A stretch of DNA of 64,000 nucleotides. Origin: Affinibrenneria salicis. GTDB lineage: Bacteria; Pseudomonadota; Gammaproteobacteria; Enterobacterales; Enterobacteriaceae. A program made the translations under genes and the position numbers. Below, one piece after another: positions 25,330 through 36,972 of the stretch. The number at the start of each line of letters is the position of its first letter. The first letter of the stretch is position 1. The DNA is taken from contig NZ_VYKJ01000002.1 of assembly GCF_008710095.1 (NCBI RefSeq), positions 17,178 through 81,177 on the forward strand, written 5' to 3'. Under the pieces are notes generated by a model, which was not told the DNA's origin, did no database searches, and saw nothing but the letters and a program-made list of their open reading frames with translations.

Positions 25330-25694
25330 GTTGCACCACAAGAAGAAAAATCAGGAGGAAATAACAGACATGACTATTTTGTACCCTAATTGTGTTCTGG
25401 CATAGCCCGCGGATAAATATATTTTTATTGTCGGCAGTGTTACCCGCACCGCATTTTTTGCTAAAAAAGGGCTTCGCCCTGCCGATTGCGCAATAAGCGA
25501 CCGACCTGGGTTTTACGGGAGAGAATTGATGCGGTTATAGTAATCGCTATGGATGATACGTCCGCCGCATTTCAGGGCGCGGATGCGGTGGCTGCGCGCC
25601 TGCCGGTCAGGTAGCGGGCTAAGCGCCGGGGAGCGGGTCGCCGCGCGACGTGGCTTATAACCCGTCGGATTTGCAACGGGCCAACGCACTGCGG

Positions 25695-25733
25695 TGTTCA
25701 AAACGATAACGTTTTGTTCCGCAATCGAATTAA
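25695..25733. repeat. duplicated palindromic element, copy 1
   Basis: It contains CAAAACG-ATAA-CGTTTTG, a perfect 7-bp dyad, followed by TTCCGCA and a CGAATTA segment shared with copy 2. The dyad resembles operators of LacI/GalR-family regulators. Confidence 0.6.
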
Positions 25734-25949
25734 TCAGAGTCTGTACTCTTCATCTTTGGAATGCCGCGACGCGAGCGTCCCCTGAAGACTCTGCTCATCC
25801 CTGATCGTTGTCGCATCGGGCCACGATGAGCCGTGTTTGACGCGGCGCGGGCACAGGCGTCGCTCACCCGCAACGCCGCCGCCTGGCGACGATACCGCGT
25901 TAGCGGGCTTATCAGCGCGATCCGTCGGTAAAGGAGCAACGTTTTCGAT

Positions 25950-25988
25950 TGTTCGAAACGATAACGTTTTGTTCCGCAGTACGAATTA
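25950..25988. repeat. duplicated palindromic element, copy 2
   Basis: The same element as at 25695, with one change in the left arm (CGAAACG) and an extra base or two before CGAATTA. It lies about 100 bp upstream of the rimJ start. Confidence 0.6.
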
Positions 25989-26086
25989 TGTCGGGCATAT
26001 GCCGGTGATGTCGCGCCGGGAGAAAAAAATAGTCCTGCCGGCGATGGCGACATGTATTCGTCGTTCGGGCAGGTACAGGGGGAATA

Positions 26087-26671
26087 ATGTTTGGCTATCG
26101 TTCGGCTGCGCCGAGAGTCTATCTGACGACAGAGCGCCTGGTGGTTCGTCTGGTCCACGAACGCGACGCCTGGCGCCTGGCGGAGTATTATGCGGAAAAT
26201 CGTGATTTTCTCAGACCGTGGGAGCCGGTGCGCGACGCCAGCCATTGCTATCCTTCGGGCTGGCAGGCGCGTCTGGGCGTCATCAGCGATATGCATAAGC
26301 AGGGCAGCGCCTGCTATTTTGTCCTGCTCGATCCAGATGAGAAAGAGATCCTCGGCGTGGCGAATTTCAGCAATATCTTACGCGGTTCGTTTCATGCCTG
26401 TTATCTGGGCTATTCGCTGGGACAAAAGTGGCAGGGGCAGGGCCTGATGTACGAGGCGCTGCAAAGCGCGCTGCGCTATATGCAGCGTCAGCAGCGCATG
26501 CACCGCATCATGGCCAACTATATGCCGCATAATCAGCGCAGCGGCAATCTGCTGGCGCGGCTGGGTTTTGAACGGGAAGGCTACGCCAAAGACTATCTGC
26601 TGATTGACGGTAAATGGCAGGATCATGTATTAACCGCGCTGACCAGCGCCGACTGGACCCCCGCACGCTGA
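26087..26671 (+). CDS. rimJ: ribosomal protein S5 N-acetyltransferase RimJ
   Basis: This GNAT acetyltransferase of 194 residues acetylates the N-terminal Ala of ribosomal protein S5. The acetyl-CoA loop is seen in Gln-Lys-Trp-Gln-Gly-Gln-Gly-Leu-Met, and the C-terminal [13 protein letters not shown] block is highly conserved. A GGGGG site precedes the ATG. yceH starts 9 bp after its stop, so the two form an operon as in E. coli. Confidence 0.95.
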   Translation: MFGYRSAAPRVYLTTERLVVRLVHERDAWRLAEYYAENRDFLRPWEPVRDASHCYPSGWQARLGVISDMHKQGSACYFVLLDPDEKEILGVANFSNILRGSFHACYLGYSLGQKWQGQGLMYEALQSALRYMQRQQRMHRIMANYMPHNQRSGNLLARLGFEREGYAKDYLLIDGKWQDHVLTALTSADWTPAR

Positions 26672-26680
26672 GGAGCTGTG

Positions 26681-27331
26681 ATGAAATATCAGTTAACCGC
26701 TTTAGAGATCCGGGTTATTGGCTGTCTGCTGGAAAAGCAGATTACCACGCCGGAACAGTATCCCCTGTCGCTCAACGCGCTGACCCTGGCCTGTAATCAA
26801 AAGACGAACCGTGAACCGGTGATGGAGCTTGATGAGGGTGACGTGCAGCAGACGCTGGACGCGCTGCTGAAGAAGCATTTTCTGCACACGCTGAGCGGAT
26901 TCGGTAATCGGGTGGTGAAATATGAACACCGCTTCTGCAATTCCGAATTCGGCGATCTGAAATTTTCACCGGCGGAAGTGGCGCTGGTAACGACGCTGCT
27001 GCTGCGCGGCGCGCAAACGCCCGGCGAATTGCGCACGCGCGCCGGGCGTTTGCATGAGTTCAGCGACGTAAGCGAGGTTGAGTCGGCGCTGGCCGGTTTG
27101 CAGCAGCGCGAGGACGGGCCGTTCGTGCGGCGTCTGGCGCGCGAGCCGGGTAAGCGGGAAAGCCGTTTTCATCATCTGTTTGGCGGCGGGGCGGGCGAAC
27201 AGGTGGATGATGCGCCGCAGGCGTCGGGTGATGAGGCGTCGCTGACGGCAAGAGTGACGGCGCTGGAGCGGGAGGTCGCCGGGCTGAAGCAACAGCTGGC
27301 CGCGCTGCTGGCCTGCCGCGCGTCGGACTGA
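26681..27331 (+). CDS. yceH: DUF480 protein YceH
   Basis: This 216-residue protein consists of two winged-helix units and a C-terminal coiled coil. The signature of the family, [10 protein letters not shown] followed by Thr-Thr-Pro-Glu-Gln-Tyr-Pro-Leu-Ser, is intact. AGGAGC precedes the ATG; a GTG one codon upstream is possible. Function is unknown. In E. coli mviM separates yceH from murJ; here mviM is absent and murJ follows after 213 bp. Confidence 0.92.
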   Translation: MKYQLTALEIRVIGCLLEKQITTPEQYPLSLNALTLACNQKTNREPVMELDEGDVQQTLDALLKKHFLHTLSGFGNRVVKYEHRFCNSEFGDLKFSPAEVALVTTLLLRGAQTPGELRTRAGRLHEFSDVSEVESALAGLQQREDGPFVRRLAREPGKRESRFHHLFGGGAGEQVDDAPQASGDEASLTARVTALEREVAGLKQQLAALLACRASD

Positions 27332-27544
27332 GGGCGCGTCGTCAGCGTTGTTGTTCGTGCGCGGCGCAGACAGGATATGTGTAAAATCAGGCGCCTGCGG
27401 TCGCGTCCTTGTCAAATGCTGATACCAATATCTGGTAGCTATTAGCCGCGTATTGGGTAGACTAGACACTCCCTGCCCGTCAGGGCTATTCAGTTCAGCG
27501 CGCGCTGATGACTCATTTTCCCTCAGGATGTCAGAACCGATCGG

Positions 27545-29083
27545 ATGAATCTACTCAAATCACTGGCTGCGGTCAGTTCAATGACCATGCTTTCCCGCTT
27601 ACTGGGATTTGTGCGCGATGCGATCATCGCCCGCGTATTCGGCGCCGGAGTCGCGACCGACGCCTTTTTTGTCGCCTTTAAACTGCCGAATCTGCTGCGT
27701 CGCATTTTTGCCGAGGGGGCGTTTTCCCAGGCGTTCGTGCCCATTCTGGCCGAATACAAGAGCCAGCAGGGCGAGGAGGCCACCCGCACCTTTATCGCCT
27801 ATGTTTCAGGCATGTTGACGCTGGCGCTGGCCGTCGTCACGCTGCTCGGCATGCTGGCCGCGCCCTGGATTATTATGGTGACCGCACCGGGGTTTGCCTC
27901 CACGCCGGAAAAATTCGCGCTGACGTCGGCGCTGCTGCGCATTACTTTCCCGTATATTTTGCTGATCTCGCTGGCCTCGCTGGCCGGCTCGATCCTCAAT
28001 ACCTGGAATCGCTTTTCGGTGCCGGCGTTTGTGCCTACGCTGCTGAATATCAGCATGATCGGCTTTGCGCTGCTGGCTACGCCGTATTTTAATCCGCCGG
28101 TGCTGGCGCTGGCATGGGCGGTACTGGCCGGCGGCATACTGCAGCTGGCCTATCAGCTGCCGCATCTGAAAAAACTCGGCATGCTGGTGTTGCCGCGCCT
28201 GCGCTGGAAAGACGCGGGCGTATGGCGCGTATTGCGCCTGATGGGGCCGGCGATCCTCGGGGTTTCCATCAGCCAGATCTCGCTGATCATCAATACCTCC
28301 TTCGCTTCGTTTCTGGTTTCGGGCTCGGTTTCCTGGATGTACTACGCCGATCGGCTGATGGAGTTTCCCTCCGGCGTGCTGGGCGTGGCGCTGGGCACCA
28401 TCCTGCTGCCCTCGCTGGCCAAAAGTGCGACCAGCGGCGACCAGGCGGAGTATTGCCGTTTGATGGACTGGGGGCTGCGGCTCTGTTTTGTGCTGGCGCT
28501 GCCGAGCGCGGTGGCGCTGGGCATTTTGTCCGGGCCGCTCACCGTGTCGCTGTTCCAGTACGGTCAGTTCAGCGCGTTCGACGCGGCGATGACTCAGCGC
28601 GCGCTGGTGGCCTATTCGATCGGGCTGATGGGGTTGATTATGGTTAAAGTGCTGGTGCCGGGTTTTTACTCGCGGCAGGACATTAAAACGCCGGTAAAGA
28701 TTGGCATAGTGACGCTGGTGATGACTCAGGTCATGAACCTGGTGTTTATCGGGCCGCTGCAGCATGCCGGGTTGTCGCTGTCCATCGGTCTGGCGTCCTG
28801 CCTTAACGCCGGGCTGCTGTACTGGCAATTGCGCAAGCAGGATCTGTTTCAACCGCAGCCCGGCTGGACCGGTTTCTTGCTCCGGCTGCTGCTGGCGGTA
28901 GTGGTGATGGCGGCGGCGCTGCTGGCGCTGCTGTGGTGGATGCCGGCGTGGGATATAGGCGGTATGACGGCGCGATTGTCCCGTCTGACGCTGGTGGTGG
29001 TGGCCGGCGCGCTGTCCTATTTCCTCGTGCTGTATTTGTGCGGCTTCCGCCTGCGCGATTTTTCCCGCCATAGCGTGCAATAA
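27545..29083 (+). CDS. murJ: lipid II flippase MurJ
   Basis: This 512-residue inner-membrane protein of the MOP superfamily has 14 predicted helices. It moves lipid II across the membrane during peptidoglycan synthesis. The family start Ser-Arg-Leu-Leu-Gly-Phe-Val-Arg-Asp, the charged cavity residues and the helix-7 region Gly-Val-Leu-Gly-Val-Ala-Leu-Gly-Thr are present. The gene is essential in relatives. It is followed, after a shared terminator, by convergent argS, with none of the flagellar genes that normally start here. Confidence 0.96.
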   Translation: MNLLKSLAAVSSMTMLSRLLGFVRDAIIARVFGAGVATDAFFVAFKLPNLLRRIFAEGAFSQAFVPILAEYKSQQGEEATRTFIAYVSGMLTLALAVVTLLGMLAAPWIIMVTAPGFASTPEKFALTSALLRITFPYILLISLASLAGSILNTWNRFSVPAFVPTLLNISMIGFALLATPYFNPPVLALAWAVLAGGILQLAYQLPHLKKLGMLVLPRLRWKDAGVWRVLRLMGPAILGVSISQISLIINTSFASFLVSGSVSWMYYADRLMEFPSGVLGVALGTILLPSLAKSATSGDQAEYCRLMDWGLRLCFVLALPSAVALGILSGPLTVSLFQYGQFSAFDAAMTQRALVAYSIGLMGLIMVKVLVPGFYSRQDIKTPVKIGIVTLVMTQVMNLVFIGPLQHAGLSLSIGLASCLNAGLLYWQLRKQDLFQPQPGWTGFLLRLLLAVVVMAAALLALLWWMPAWDIGGMTARLSRLTLVVVAGALSYFLVLYLCGFRLRDFSRHSVQ

Positions 29084-29135
29084 TCATGGCGCTGCGCCGC
29101 GCCGCGTCGGATGACGGCGCGCCGCCGCAAGGCAT

Positions 29136-29164
29136 AAAAAACCACCGATTTCCGGTGGTTTTTT
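29136..29164. terminator. bidirectional terminator between murJ and argS
   Basis: A perfect stem ACCACCG / CGGTGGT is extended by A and T runs on both sides, with an ATTTC loop. It can stop both convergent transcripts. Confidence 0.85.
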
Positions 29165-29192
29165 CACTACGACGGCAGATAAAACGGGCGGC

Positions 29193-30923
29193 TTACATCC
29201 GGTCGACCGTTTCGATGCCCAGCGTATCCAGCCCCAGTTTCAGCGTCCTGGCGGTCAACAGCGCCAGCCTCAGGCGGCTCTGCCGTACGTCTTCGCTCTC
29301 GGCGTTCAGTATCGGGCAATGCTCGTAGAAGCTGGAGAACAGGCCGGCCAGCTCGTACAGATAGGCGCACATCAGGTGCGGCGTACCGTCGCGCGCCACC
29401 GTCAGAATCGTCTCTTCAAACTGCAGCAGTCGCGTGGCCAGCGCCAGTTCGCGCGCATCGGACAACGCGACCGGCTGCGTCAGACTCTCTTCGCTGATCG
29501 CGGCGCGTTTAAAGATCGACGCCACGCGGGTGTAGGCATATTGCATATAGGGCGCGGTGTTGCCTTCAAACGCCAGCATATTGTCCCAGTCGAAGATATA
29601 GTCCGTGGTGCGGTTTTTCGACAGGTCGGCATATTTCACTGCGCCGATAGCGACCACGTTGGCCAGTTTTTCCAGCTCATCGCCGTCCATCTGCGGATTT
29701 TTTTCCGCGATCAGCTTACGTGCGCGATCGTGGGCTTCATCCAGCAGGTCGGACAGCTTGATGGTGCCGCCGGCGCGGGTTTTAAACGGTTTGCCGTCCT
29801 TGCCCAGCATCATGCCGAACATATGGTGCTCAAGGCTGACCGACTCCGGCACATAGCCCGCTTTGCGCACTATCGCCCAGGCCTGCATCAGATGCTGGTG
29901 CTGGCGCGAGTCGATGTAATACAACACCCGATCGGCGCCCAGCGTTTCGTAACGGTATTTCGCGCAGGCGATGTCCGTGGTGGTGTACAGATAGCCGCCG
30001 TCCTTTTTCTGCACGATCACGCCCATCGGCTCGCCTTCCTTGTTTTTAAACTCGTCAAGGTAGACGACGATGGCGCCTTCGCTCTCCACCGCCAGGCCTT
30101 TAGCTTTTAAATCGGCCACGATAGTGGGCAGCATGCTGTTATACAGGCTTTCGCCCATGACGTCGTCGGGACCCAGCGTGACGTTCAGCCGCTGATAAGA
30201 GAGCTGGTTTTGCGCTATGGTGATGTCGACCAGTTTGCGCCACATCTGACGGCAATAGTCGTCGCCTCCCTGTAGCTTGACCACATAGCCGCGGGCGCGT
30301 TCGGCAAACGCGTCATCTTCGTCGTAATGCTTTTTCGCCGCGCGATAAAACGCTTCCAGATCGGCCAGCGCCATATCGCCGGCGTTTTCATTCTGTACTT
30401 TTTCCAGCCAGGCGATGAGCATGCCGAACTGGGTGCCCCAGTCGCCGACATGGTTGGCCCGGATCACCCGATGGCCGAGAAACTCAAGCGTGCGGGCGGA
30501 TGCGTCACCGATAATGGTGGAACGCAGGTTGCCGACGTGCATCTCCTTGGCGACGTTCGGCGCGGAATAGTCGATGACGATAGTCTGCGGGGTAACGTCA
30601 GCCACGCCCAGCCGCGGAGAGGCCAGCGCTTGTTCGATATGGCTGGCCAGCCACTGCGGATCAAGGAAGATATTGATAAAACCGGGACCGGCAATATCCG
30701 TTTTGGCGGCGATGCCGTCGAGGTCAAGATGCTGAACGACTTTTTCTGCCAGCTGACGGGGCGGCACGCCCAGTTTTTTTGCGGCGGCCATGATGCCGTT
30801 CGCCTGATAATCACCAAACTGCGCTTTAGCCGACTGACGGACTAGCGCTTCGCTATCGCTGGGAGCCCCTGCGGCAATCAGCGCCTGGCTGACTTTTTCG
30901 GAGAGAAGAGCCTGAATATTCAC
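29193..30923 (-). CDS. argS: arginyl-tRNA synthetase
   Basis: This class I aminoacyl-tRNA synthetase of 576 residues charges tRNA-Arg. The N-terminal additional domain is followed by the nucleotide-binding HIGH-type motif His-Val-Gly-Asn at residues 129-132 (after Ala-Pro-Asn-Val-Ala-Lys-Glu-Met). As in other ArgS proteins a strict KMSKS motif is not obvious. The C-terminal anticodon-binding domain ends with Leu-Gly-Ile-Glu-Thr-Val-Asp-Arg-Met. In relatives argS borders flhE/flhA; here its 3' end faces murJ. Confidence 0.97.
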   Translation of the reverse strand: MNIQALLSEKVSQALIAAGAPSDSEALVRQSAKAQFGDYQANGIMAAAKKLGVPPRQLAEKVVQHLDLDGIAAKTDIAGPGFINIFLDPQWLASHIEQALASPRLGVADVTPQTIVIDYSAPNVAKEMHVGNLRSTIIGDASARTLEFLGHRVIRANHVGDWGTQFGMLIAWLEKVQNENAGDMALADLEAFYRAAKKHYDEDDAFAERARGYVVKLQGGDDYCRQMWRKLVDITIAQNQLSYQRLNVTLGPDDVMGESLYNSMLPTIVADLKAKGLAVESEGAIVVYLDEFKNKEGEPMGVIVQKKDGGYLYTTTDIACAKYRYETLGADRVLYYIDSRQHQHLMQAWAIVRKAGYVPESVSLEHHMFGMMLGKDGKPFKTRAGGTIKLSDLLDEAHDRARKLIAEKNPQMDGDELEKLANVVAIGAVKYADLSKNRTTDYIFDWDNMLAFEGNTAPYMQYAYTRVASIFKRAAISEESLTQPVALSDARELALATRLLQFEETILTVARDGTPHLMCAYLYELAGLFSSFYEHCPILNAESEDVRQSRLRLALLTARTLKLGLDTLGIETVDRM

Positions 30924-31123
30924 CGGTTTACCTTACATAACAAATCCAGCCATGCTTATACCATATTTGCCGTGGCGAGTCAGCAGACGGAGGGGGTAAA
31001 ACCGGGGCGGACGCCAGCCAACAGCCTGACATCGGCGGGAGGTCGAAGCGGATATTATTAAGCGGAAGGAAAGGCGAGTTTTACTTTCTGGCGCGGGAGG
31101 CGTGCGGAGGCAATAATGAACGT

Positions 31124-31243
31124 TTAGCGTTTTTTTGTTCGTCGATTAATGCCTATGCGGTTATTATTCCGCGTATGTAAATGACGGGCGATAGCATAAA
31201 TAGCCACAGCGATGAGTATGACGGATATAATTAATAAGGCCAT
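31124..31243 (-). CDS. small membrane protein, 39 aa
   Basis: This 39-residue product starts MALLIISVILIAVAIYAIA, a single membrane helix, and ends in a basic tail with Asn-Asn-Asn and Lys-Lys-Arg. It lies 3 bp after the stop of a 35-codon frame, suggesting a two-gene unit upstream of argS in the argS-yecM gap. The ribosome site is weak (GAGAT). No family is assigned. Confidence 0.4.
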   Translation of the reverse strand: MALLIISVILIAVAIYAIARHLHTRNNNRIGINRRTKKR

Positions 31244-31246
31244 AAT

Positions 31247-31354
31247 TCATATCTCAGATTTCGCACAGTAATCCAGGATAACCTGGTTTTGGCGTTTCTT
31301 CAATTGACGGGACTCTTTTTCAGATAACTCCAGATAATTGAATTTATTTTTCAT
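31247..31354 (-). CDS. short charged ORF, 35 aa
   Basis: This 35-codon frame begins MKNKFNYLELSEKESRQLKK and is rich in Lys, Arg and Glu. It ends just before the 39-aa membrane peptide, so the two may be translated from one mRNA. There is no strong ribosome site. The rest of the argS-yecM gap (about 600 bp in all) holds nothing else I can name. Confidence 0.3.
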   Translation of the reverse strand: MKNKFNYLELSEKESRQLKKRQNQVILDYCAKSEI

Positions 31355-31522
31355 TGGAATTAAACGTTTGTGAACGGAAAAATGACGGTATGCGTCGTGT
31401 TTAAATTTATTTTCTTTAATAATCAATTGAGTTTAATACAGGTAAATAACACCAGGATTAATCCGGTTTATTTATGTTGACGCGCTCAGCGCCACGTCCT
31501 GTGGGACTTATCAGGGATAACT

Positions 31523-32089
31523 ATGTCGAATAGGCAAGAATTGGCGCTTTCACCGGCTCTGTCCGCCGATCTGCGGCGTTTTGAACAACAACTTCTGGCG
31601 CTGGCCACGCGGCTGGGGATCTCGCTGGCCGATTTCAACGCCGATCATATTTCGCTGCGTTGTCATCAGTATAGTACCGCCGAACAGTGGCGACAGCAGC
31701 TGTCGCTGCTGGGGGAGTGCCTGTCGGAAAAGACGATCAACGGTCGCCCCATTTGTCTGTTTGAATTGCGGCGGCCGCTGGTCGTCGGCCCGCTGCACAT
31801 TAGCTGCGTGGAGCTGCCGTGGCCGGGAAAAAAACATTACCCGCATGAAGGCTGGCAGCACATTGAGCTGGTCCTGGACGGCGATCCGCAAACGTTGCAT
31901 CAACGCGCGCTGGACTGCCTGAGCGATGAAGCGCTGCGCGCGCCGGATATTAGTCTGAAATGCAGCGCCCCGCGCGGCGAGAATGAGCGGCTGGCCAATC
32001 CGACGCTGGCGGTGACCGACGGCAAAGCAGAGATTAAATTTCATCCTTATGATATCCGCGCCGTCATCGCCAGTGAACGGGCATCATAA
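31523..32089 (+). CDS. yecM: VOC-superfamily protein YecM
   Basis: This 188-residue protein of the vicinal-oxygen-chelate fold is predicted to bind a metal. Residues in Ala-Asp-His-Ile-Ser-Leu-Arg-Cys and Gly-Trp-Gln-His-Ile-Glu-Leu-Val supply the conserved His and Glu pair. Its enzymatic role is unknown. In E. coli yecM, argS and cutC lie together, and this order is kept here. Confidence 0.9.
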   Translation: MSNRQELALSPALSADLRRFEQQLLALATRLGISLADFNADHISLRCHQYSTAEQWRQQLSLLGECLSEKTINGRPICLFELRRPLVVGPLHISCVELPWPGKKHYPHEGWQHIELVLDGDPQTLHQRALDCLSDEALRAPDISLKCSAPRGENERLANPTLAVTDGKAEIKFHPYDIRAVIASERAS

Positions 32090-32454
32090 AAAGACTGATG
32101 CATCAATGTGCAATCGTGCGTTTTAGTCTCTTTGCGTCGGCGACGGAAAACGTTGTCTGTGACTCATGTCGCCTAATATTCTCCGTTGGAATGCCATAGT
32201 GATACTCGTTCACGTTGCAGATACGTTAGAGGCGTTTAATTATTCGACCGCTCCCTGGTTTATGTCGGCGGCGGGGATTCGCCCCGGCCGTCGAATACGC
32301 GTTGCCGGACTCATTTGTTTACCAACGCTCTGCAACCTGAACGCTATTGGGTCTCTCACTTATTTCTGTTAGCGCGAAAAGCCTGCTTTCGCTGGCCGTC
32401 GGGCGTGTTTTTGTTTTTCTCCGGTCGTGCGCGGCCGTTAGTCAAGGGGTGGTT
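32090..32454. other. yecM-cutC intergenic region, no gene seen
   Basis: This is a 365-bp GC-rich gap. The cutC frame is open upstream of its chosen start, but that part has no conserved-looking sequence. Presumably it holds the cutC promoter; no site can be pinned down. Confidence 0.35.
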
Positions 32455-33201
32455 ATGCCAAAACTGGAAGTGTGTTGCTACAGCGTGGAGTGCGCGCTGA
32501 CGGCCGAGCGGTCGGGAGCCGACCGGGTTGAGCTGTGCGCCGGCCAGCGAGAAGGGGGATTAACGCCGTCCTGCGGCGCGTTGAAAATGGCGCGTGAACA
32601 GGTATCGATACCGGTCCATCCTATTGTGCGCCCGCGCGGCGGTGATTTTTGCTACAGCGATGCGGAGTTTAATACCATTAAATATGACGTGGCGCAGATC
32701 CGCGCCATGGGGTTTGCCGGCGTGGTGGTGGGGATGCTGGACGACGAGGGGCATATCGATATTCCGCGCATGCGGCAGATTATGCAGTTATGCGACGGTC
32801 TTTCGGTCACGTTTCATCGCGCGTTCGATATGTGCCTGAACCCGCGTCTGGCGCTGGAACAACTGACCGATCTGGGCGTGGCCCGCATTCTGACCTCCGG
32901 CCAGCAGGCCAGCGCCGAGACCGGTCTGCCGCTCCTGCGCGAACTGACTCAGCTCAGTCGCGGGCCGGTCATCATGGCCGGCGCCGGCGTGCGGCTGACC
33001 AATCTGCGCAAATTTCAGCAGATTGGTATCCGTGAACTGCACAGTTCCGCCGGCCAGTGGCTGCCTTCGGCAATGCGCTATTGCAAAATCGGCGTCACCA
33101 TGTGCGCCGATGCGGATGCGGATGAGTTTAGTTACTACCGGGTGGACGGCGATGTGGTCGCCGCGATGAAACAGGCGCTGAATACCGATTATGCCCTATA
33201 A
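32455..33201 (+). CDS. cutC: CutC family protein
   Basis: This 248-residue TIM-barrel protein starts at ATG 32455 behind AAGGGGTGG; the open frame continues upstream without family similarity. The family start Lys-Leu-Glu-Val-Cys-Cys and the segments Ala-Asp-Arg-Val-Glu-Leu-Cys and Val-Arg-Pro-Arg-Gly-Gly-Asp-Phe are intact. It was named for copper homeostasis in E. coli, but that role is disputed. It converges on cmoB. Confidence 0.93.
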   Translation: MPKLEVCCYSVECALTAERSGADRVELCAGQREGGLTPSCGALKMAREQVSIPVHPIVRPRGGDFCYSDAEFNTIKYDVAQIRAMGFAGVVVGMLDDEGHIDIPRMRQIMQLCDGLSVTFHRAFDMCLNPRLALEQLTDLGVARILTSGQQASAETGLPLLRELTQLSRGPVIMAGAGVRLTNLRKFQQIGIRELHSSAGQWLPSAMRYCKIGVTMCADADADEFSYYRVDGDVVAAMKQALNTDYAL

Positions 33202-33283
33202 CCGATGCGGCGAACGCGCGGGCTGTATGCGATGCGCGTTCGCCGTCATTGCCGGCGAGCCGGTCGGTCATTGCCGGTCGGGA

Positions 33284-35034
<1,751 letters not shown>

Positions 35035-35138
35035 CTAGCAGAGATTAGCCTGATAAAGCATGCGCGCATCGACGCGCGAGGTACGGCGATGCGTCACGCA
35101 GTGCCTTGACGATCGCCGGCCGGAAACAGGATGCCGCT

Positions 35139-35534
35139 TTAGCCGAGGGTAAACACCAGTTCCCAGGGCAGGTAGTACAGGTTTGCCAGCACCATCAGAA
35201 TCAGGGAAACGTAGGTGGACGTCATCCCCATGCGGCGCCAGCGAAATTCTCGCTGCCGCAGACCATAATAATGAAACAGGCGCCCGACTATCAGCAAAAT
35301 GCCGCACAGGTGGATCATAATCACCATGGCGCCATTCATTTCCATCAGCACCAGCAGAATAGCGCCAATCGGGATGTACTCGACCGCATTGCCGTGCACG
35401 CGAATCGCCGTCTGCAGTTCGTAAAATCCGCCATCGCCATACGCCACCCGGTACTGCATTCTGAGTTTTACCACATCCAGCGATAACTTAACTAATAACA
35501 ATGCTCCGAGCACGATATAGAGTGCGCTTACCAT
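35139..35534 (-). CDS. yecN: MAPEG-family membrane protein YecN
   Basis: This 131-residue inner-membrane protein has four predicted helices. The start at ATG 35534 follows CGGAG; the upstream frame extension is not conserved. The MAPEG signature is visible in Gln-Thr-Ala-Ile-Arg-Val-His-Gly-Asn-Ala-Val-Glu-Tyr and in Arg-Leu-Phe-His-Tyr-Tyr-Gly. Relatives act on glutathione and eicosanoids in eukaryotes; the bacterial role is unknown. It sits between cmoA and yecE, as in E. coli. Confidence 0.9.
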   Translation of the reverse strand: MVSALYIVLGALLLVKLSLDVVKLRMQYRVAYGDGGFYELQTAIRVHGNAVEYIPIGAILLVLMEMNGAMVIMIHLCGILLIVGRLFHYYGLRQREFRWRRMGMTSTYVSLILMVLANLYYLPWELVFTLG

Positions 35535-35685
35535 TTTTAACTCCGTTGCCCTGACCAGAACAGGCATGCGAAATGATAGCCGTACTGCATCAGACTGTCG
35601 CCTGAAATGCCTGATTTTTTTATCTGAAATTGATGACGTAATTCGGTTGGTTATAAAAAACAGGACTATTGCGGCGGCGTGAGGG

Positions 35686-36501
35686 TCAGAAAAGCGAATT
35701 TTGCTGCGGCCAGTCCGGCGCATCCGGCATCGACGGGTCAGATTCCGTCAGCAGCGGCCACAGCGCCTGCGCGAGCTGCGGCGCGTCGCCAATGTCCGGC
35801 GTATGAATAAACAGAAACGGGCTGCCGGCCAGCCAGCGCGTCAGCTTTGCCCGCCACGGCTGGAACCAGCGCAGGTTGTCGTGCAGATTTTCATTGCCGA
35901 TAAAGCGAATCAGCGGCTGGTTGGCGGTCAGCACGGCATGGACCGGCAGACGCGGCTTTTTGCGTTGCGCTTCCCGCATGGCCGGGCTATCCGGCAGAGC
36001 ATGATGAACCGGCCGACTGTCCAGGATTACCCGGTTGATGCCGCGTTGATGCAATCCCTGGTTGAGCGCGCGTTCGTCATCGCCTTTAGCGAAAAAGCGC
36101 GCGTGGCGCACCTCCACGCCGTAGCTAAACGCCTGCGGCAGCGCATCGGTAAAACGCCACAGGTCATTTAGCTGCGCGGGACCAAAGGCCGCCGGCAACT
36201 GCAGCCAAATCTGGCCGATGCGCGCGCTGAGCGGCGCCAGACAGCGGAAAAACTGCTGTAGTTCGCGATCGCAGTGGCGCAGCGCCGCCTGATGGCTAAT
36301 CGCCGACGGGAATTTAAAACAAAAGCGGAAGTCGTCGTGAGTCATGTCGCGCCAGCGCAGGACCAGTTCCGGCGAGGGCAGCGCGTAAAACGTGGTGTTG
36401 CCTTCAACGCAGTTAAAATAGCGCGCGTAATCACCGAGATCGCGTAACCCAAGGCGATGCCAGGCGGCGTGCTGCCACTGCGGTAATCCGACGTATAACA
36501 T
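35686..36501 (-). CDS. yecE: DUF72 protein YecE
   Basis: This 271-residue protein has a TIM-barrel-like fold. The family start Val-Gly-Leu-Pro-Gln-Trp and the block Cys-Val-Glu-Gly-Asn-Thr-Thr-Phe-Tyr-Ala-Leu-Pro are diagnostic of DUF72. Its function is unknown. In E. coli yecD (an isochorismatase-like hydrolase) lies beside it; here yecD is absent and aspS follows divergently. Confidence 0.92.
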   Translation of the reverse strand: MLYVGLPQWQHAAWHRLGLRDLGDYARYFNCVEGNTTFYALPSPELVLRWRDMTHDDFRFCFKFPSAISHQAALRHCDRELQQFFRCLAPLSARIGQIWLQLPAAFGPAQLNDLWRFTDALPQAFSYGVEVRHARFFAKGDDERALNQGLHQRGINRVILDSRPVHHALPDSPAMREAQRKKPRLPVHAVLTANQPLIRFIGNENLHDNLRWFQPWRAKLTRWLAGSPFLFIHTPDIGDAPQLAQALWPLLTESDPSMPDAPDWPQQNSLF

Positions 36502-36972
36502 AACGCTTTATTTTTTCAGGATAAAAGGAGACCAATTCTATCTGCCGGCCTGGATGATTGCAACGTGAGGTAACCGACCGACCATTGAATCAGTATAGCG
36601 CGCCGCATACGCGGCGGATTTTTCTTTTTCATCGCGCCATCGTTAATTTATCGTGCCGGAGTCGACGTGATTTTATCCACGCGATGCATGAAATGCAGCC
36701 TGTGGGAAACAAAAGGTGCGATAGCTGTTAGTATTTCATTAACCTCGCCGCGTATTTATGCAAAAGCGTGTTTAGCGACGCAGCACTGCGCAACCTTCTC
36801 CCTTATCGTCGGGCTGAATTTCCTTTATAATAGCCGCCTTTTTTCATTGGCAGTTATCCAGAAAAAACCATGCCGCAAAATAAACCTGCATGCTGTTGCC
36901 CGCCTGGCTGTCCGGGGCAGCAGCGGGCCGGCGGACAGATGCGGCAGAGTAGCAGAGTAAAAGGACATCGTG
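36502..36972 (+). promoter_or_regulatory. upstream region of aspS with -10 element
   Basis: This gap of about 470 bp contains no gene. TATAAT at 36826-36831 is a consensus -10 box about 140 bp before aspS. The region 17 bp further upstream is only a weak -35 match, so the exact promoter is uncertain. Confidence 0.4.

Larger units (their letters stand above)
25330..26086. other. long mdtH-rimJ intergenic region with duplicated element
   Basis: The divergent gap is about 760 bp. It contains no convincing gene. A strong AGGAGG site followed by an 11-codon frame (25370-25405) lies just before mdtH. The notable content is an imperfect duplication of about 39 bp at 25695-25733 and 25950-25988, each carrying a palindrome; see the repeat entries. 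Confidence 0.5.

Noticed and set aside
27806..29080. Long minus-strand frame over murJ (424 codons)
   Set aside because: It is antisense to an evident membrane-protein gene, and is Gln/Arg/His-rich as expected for a GC-rich shadow frame.
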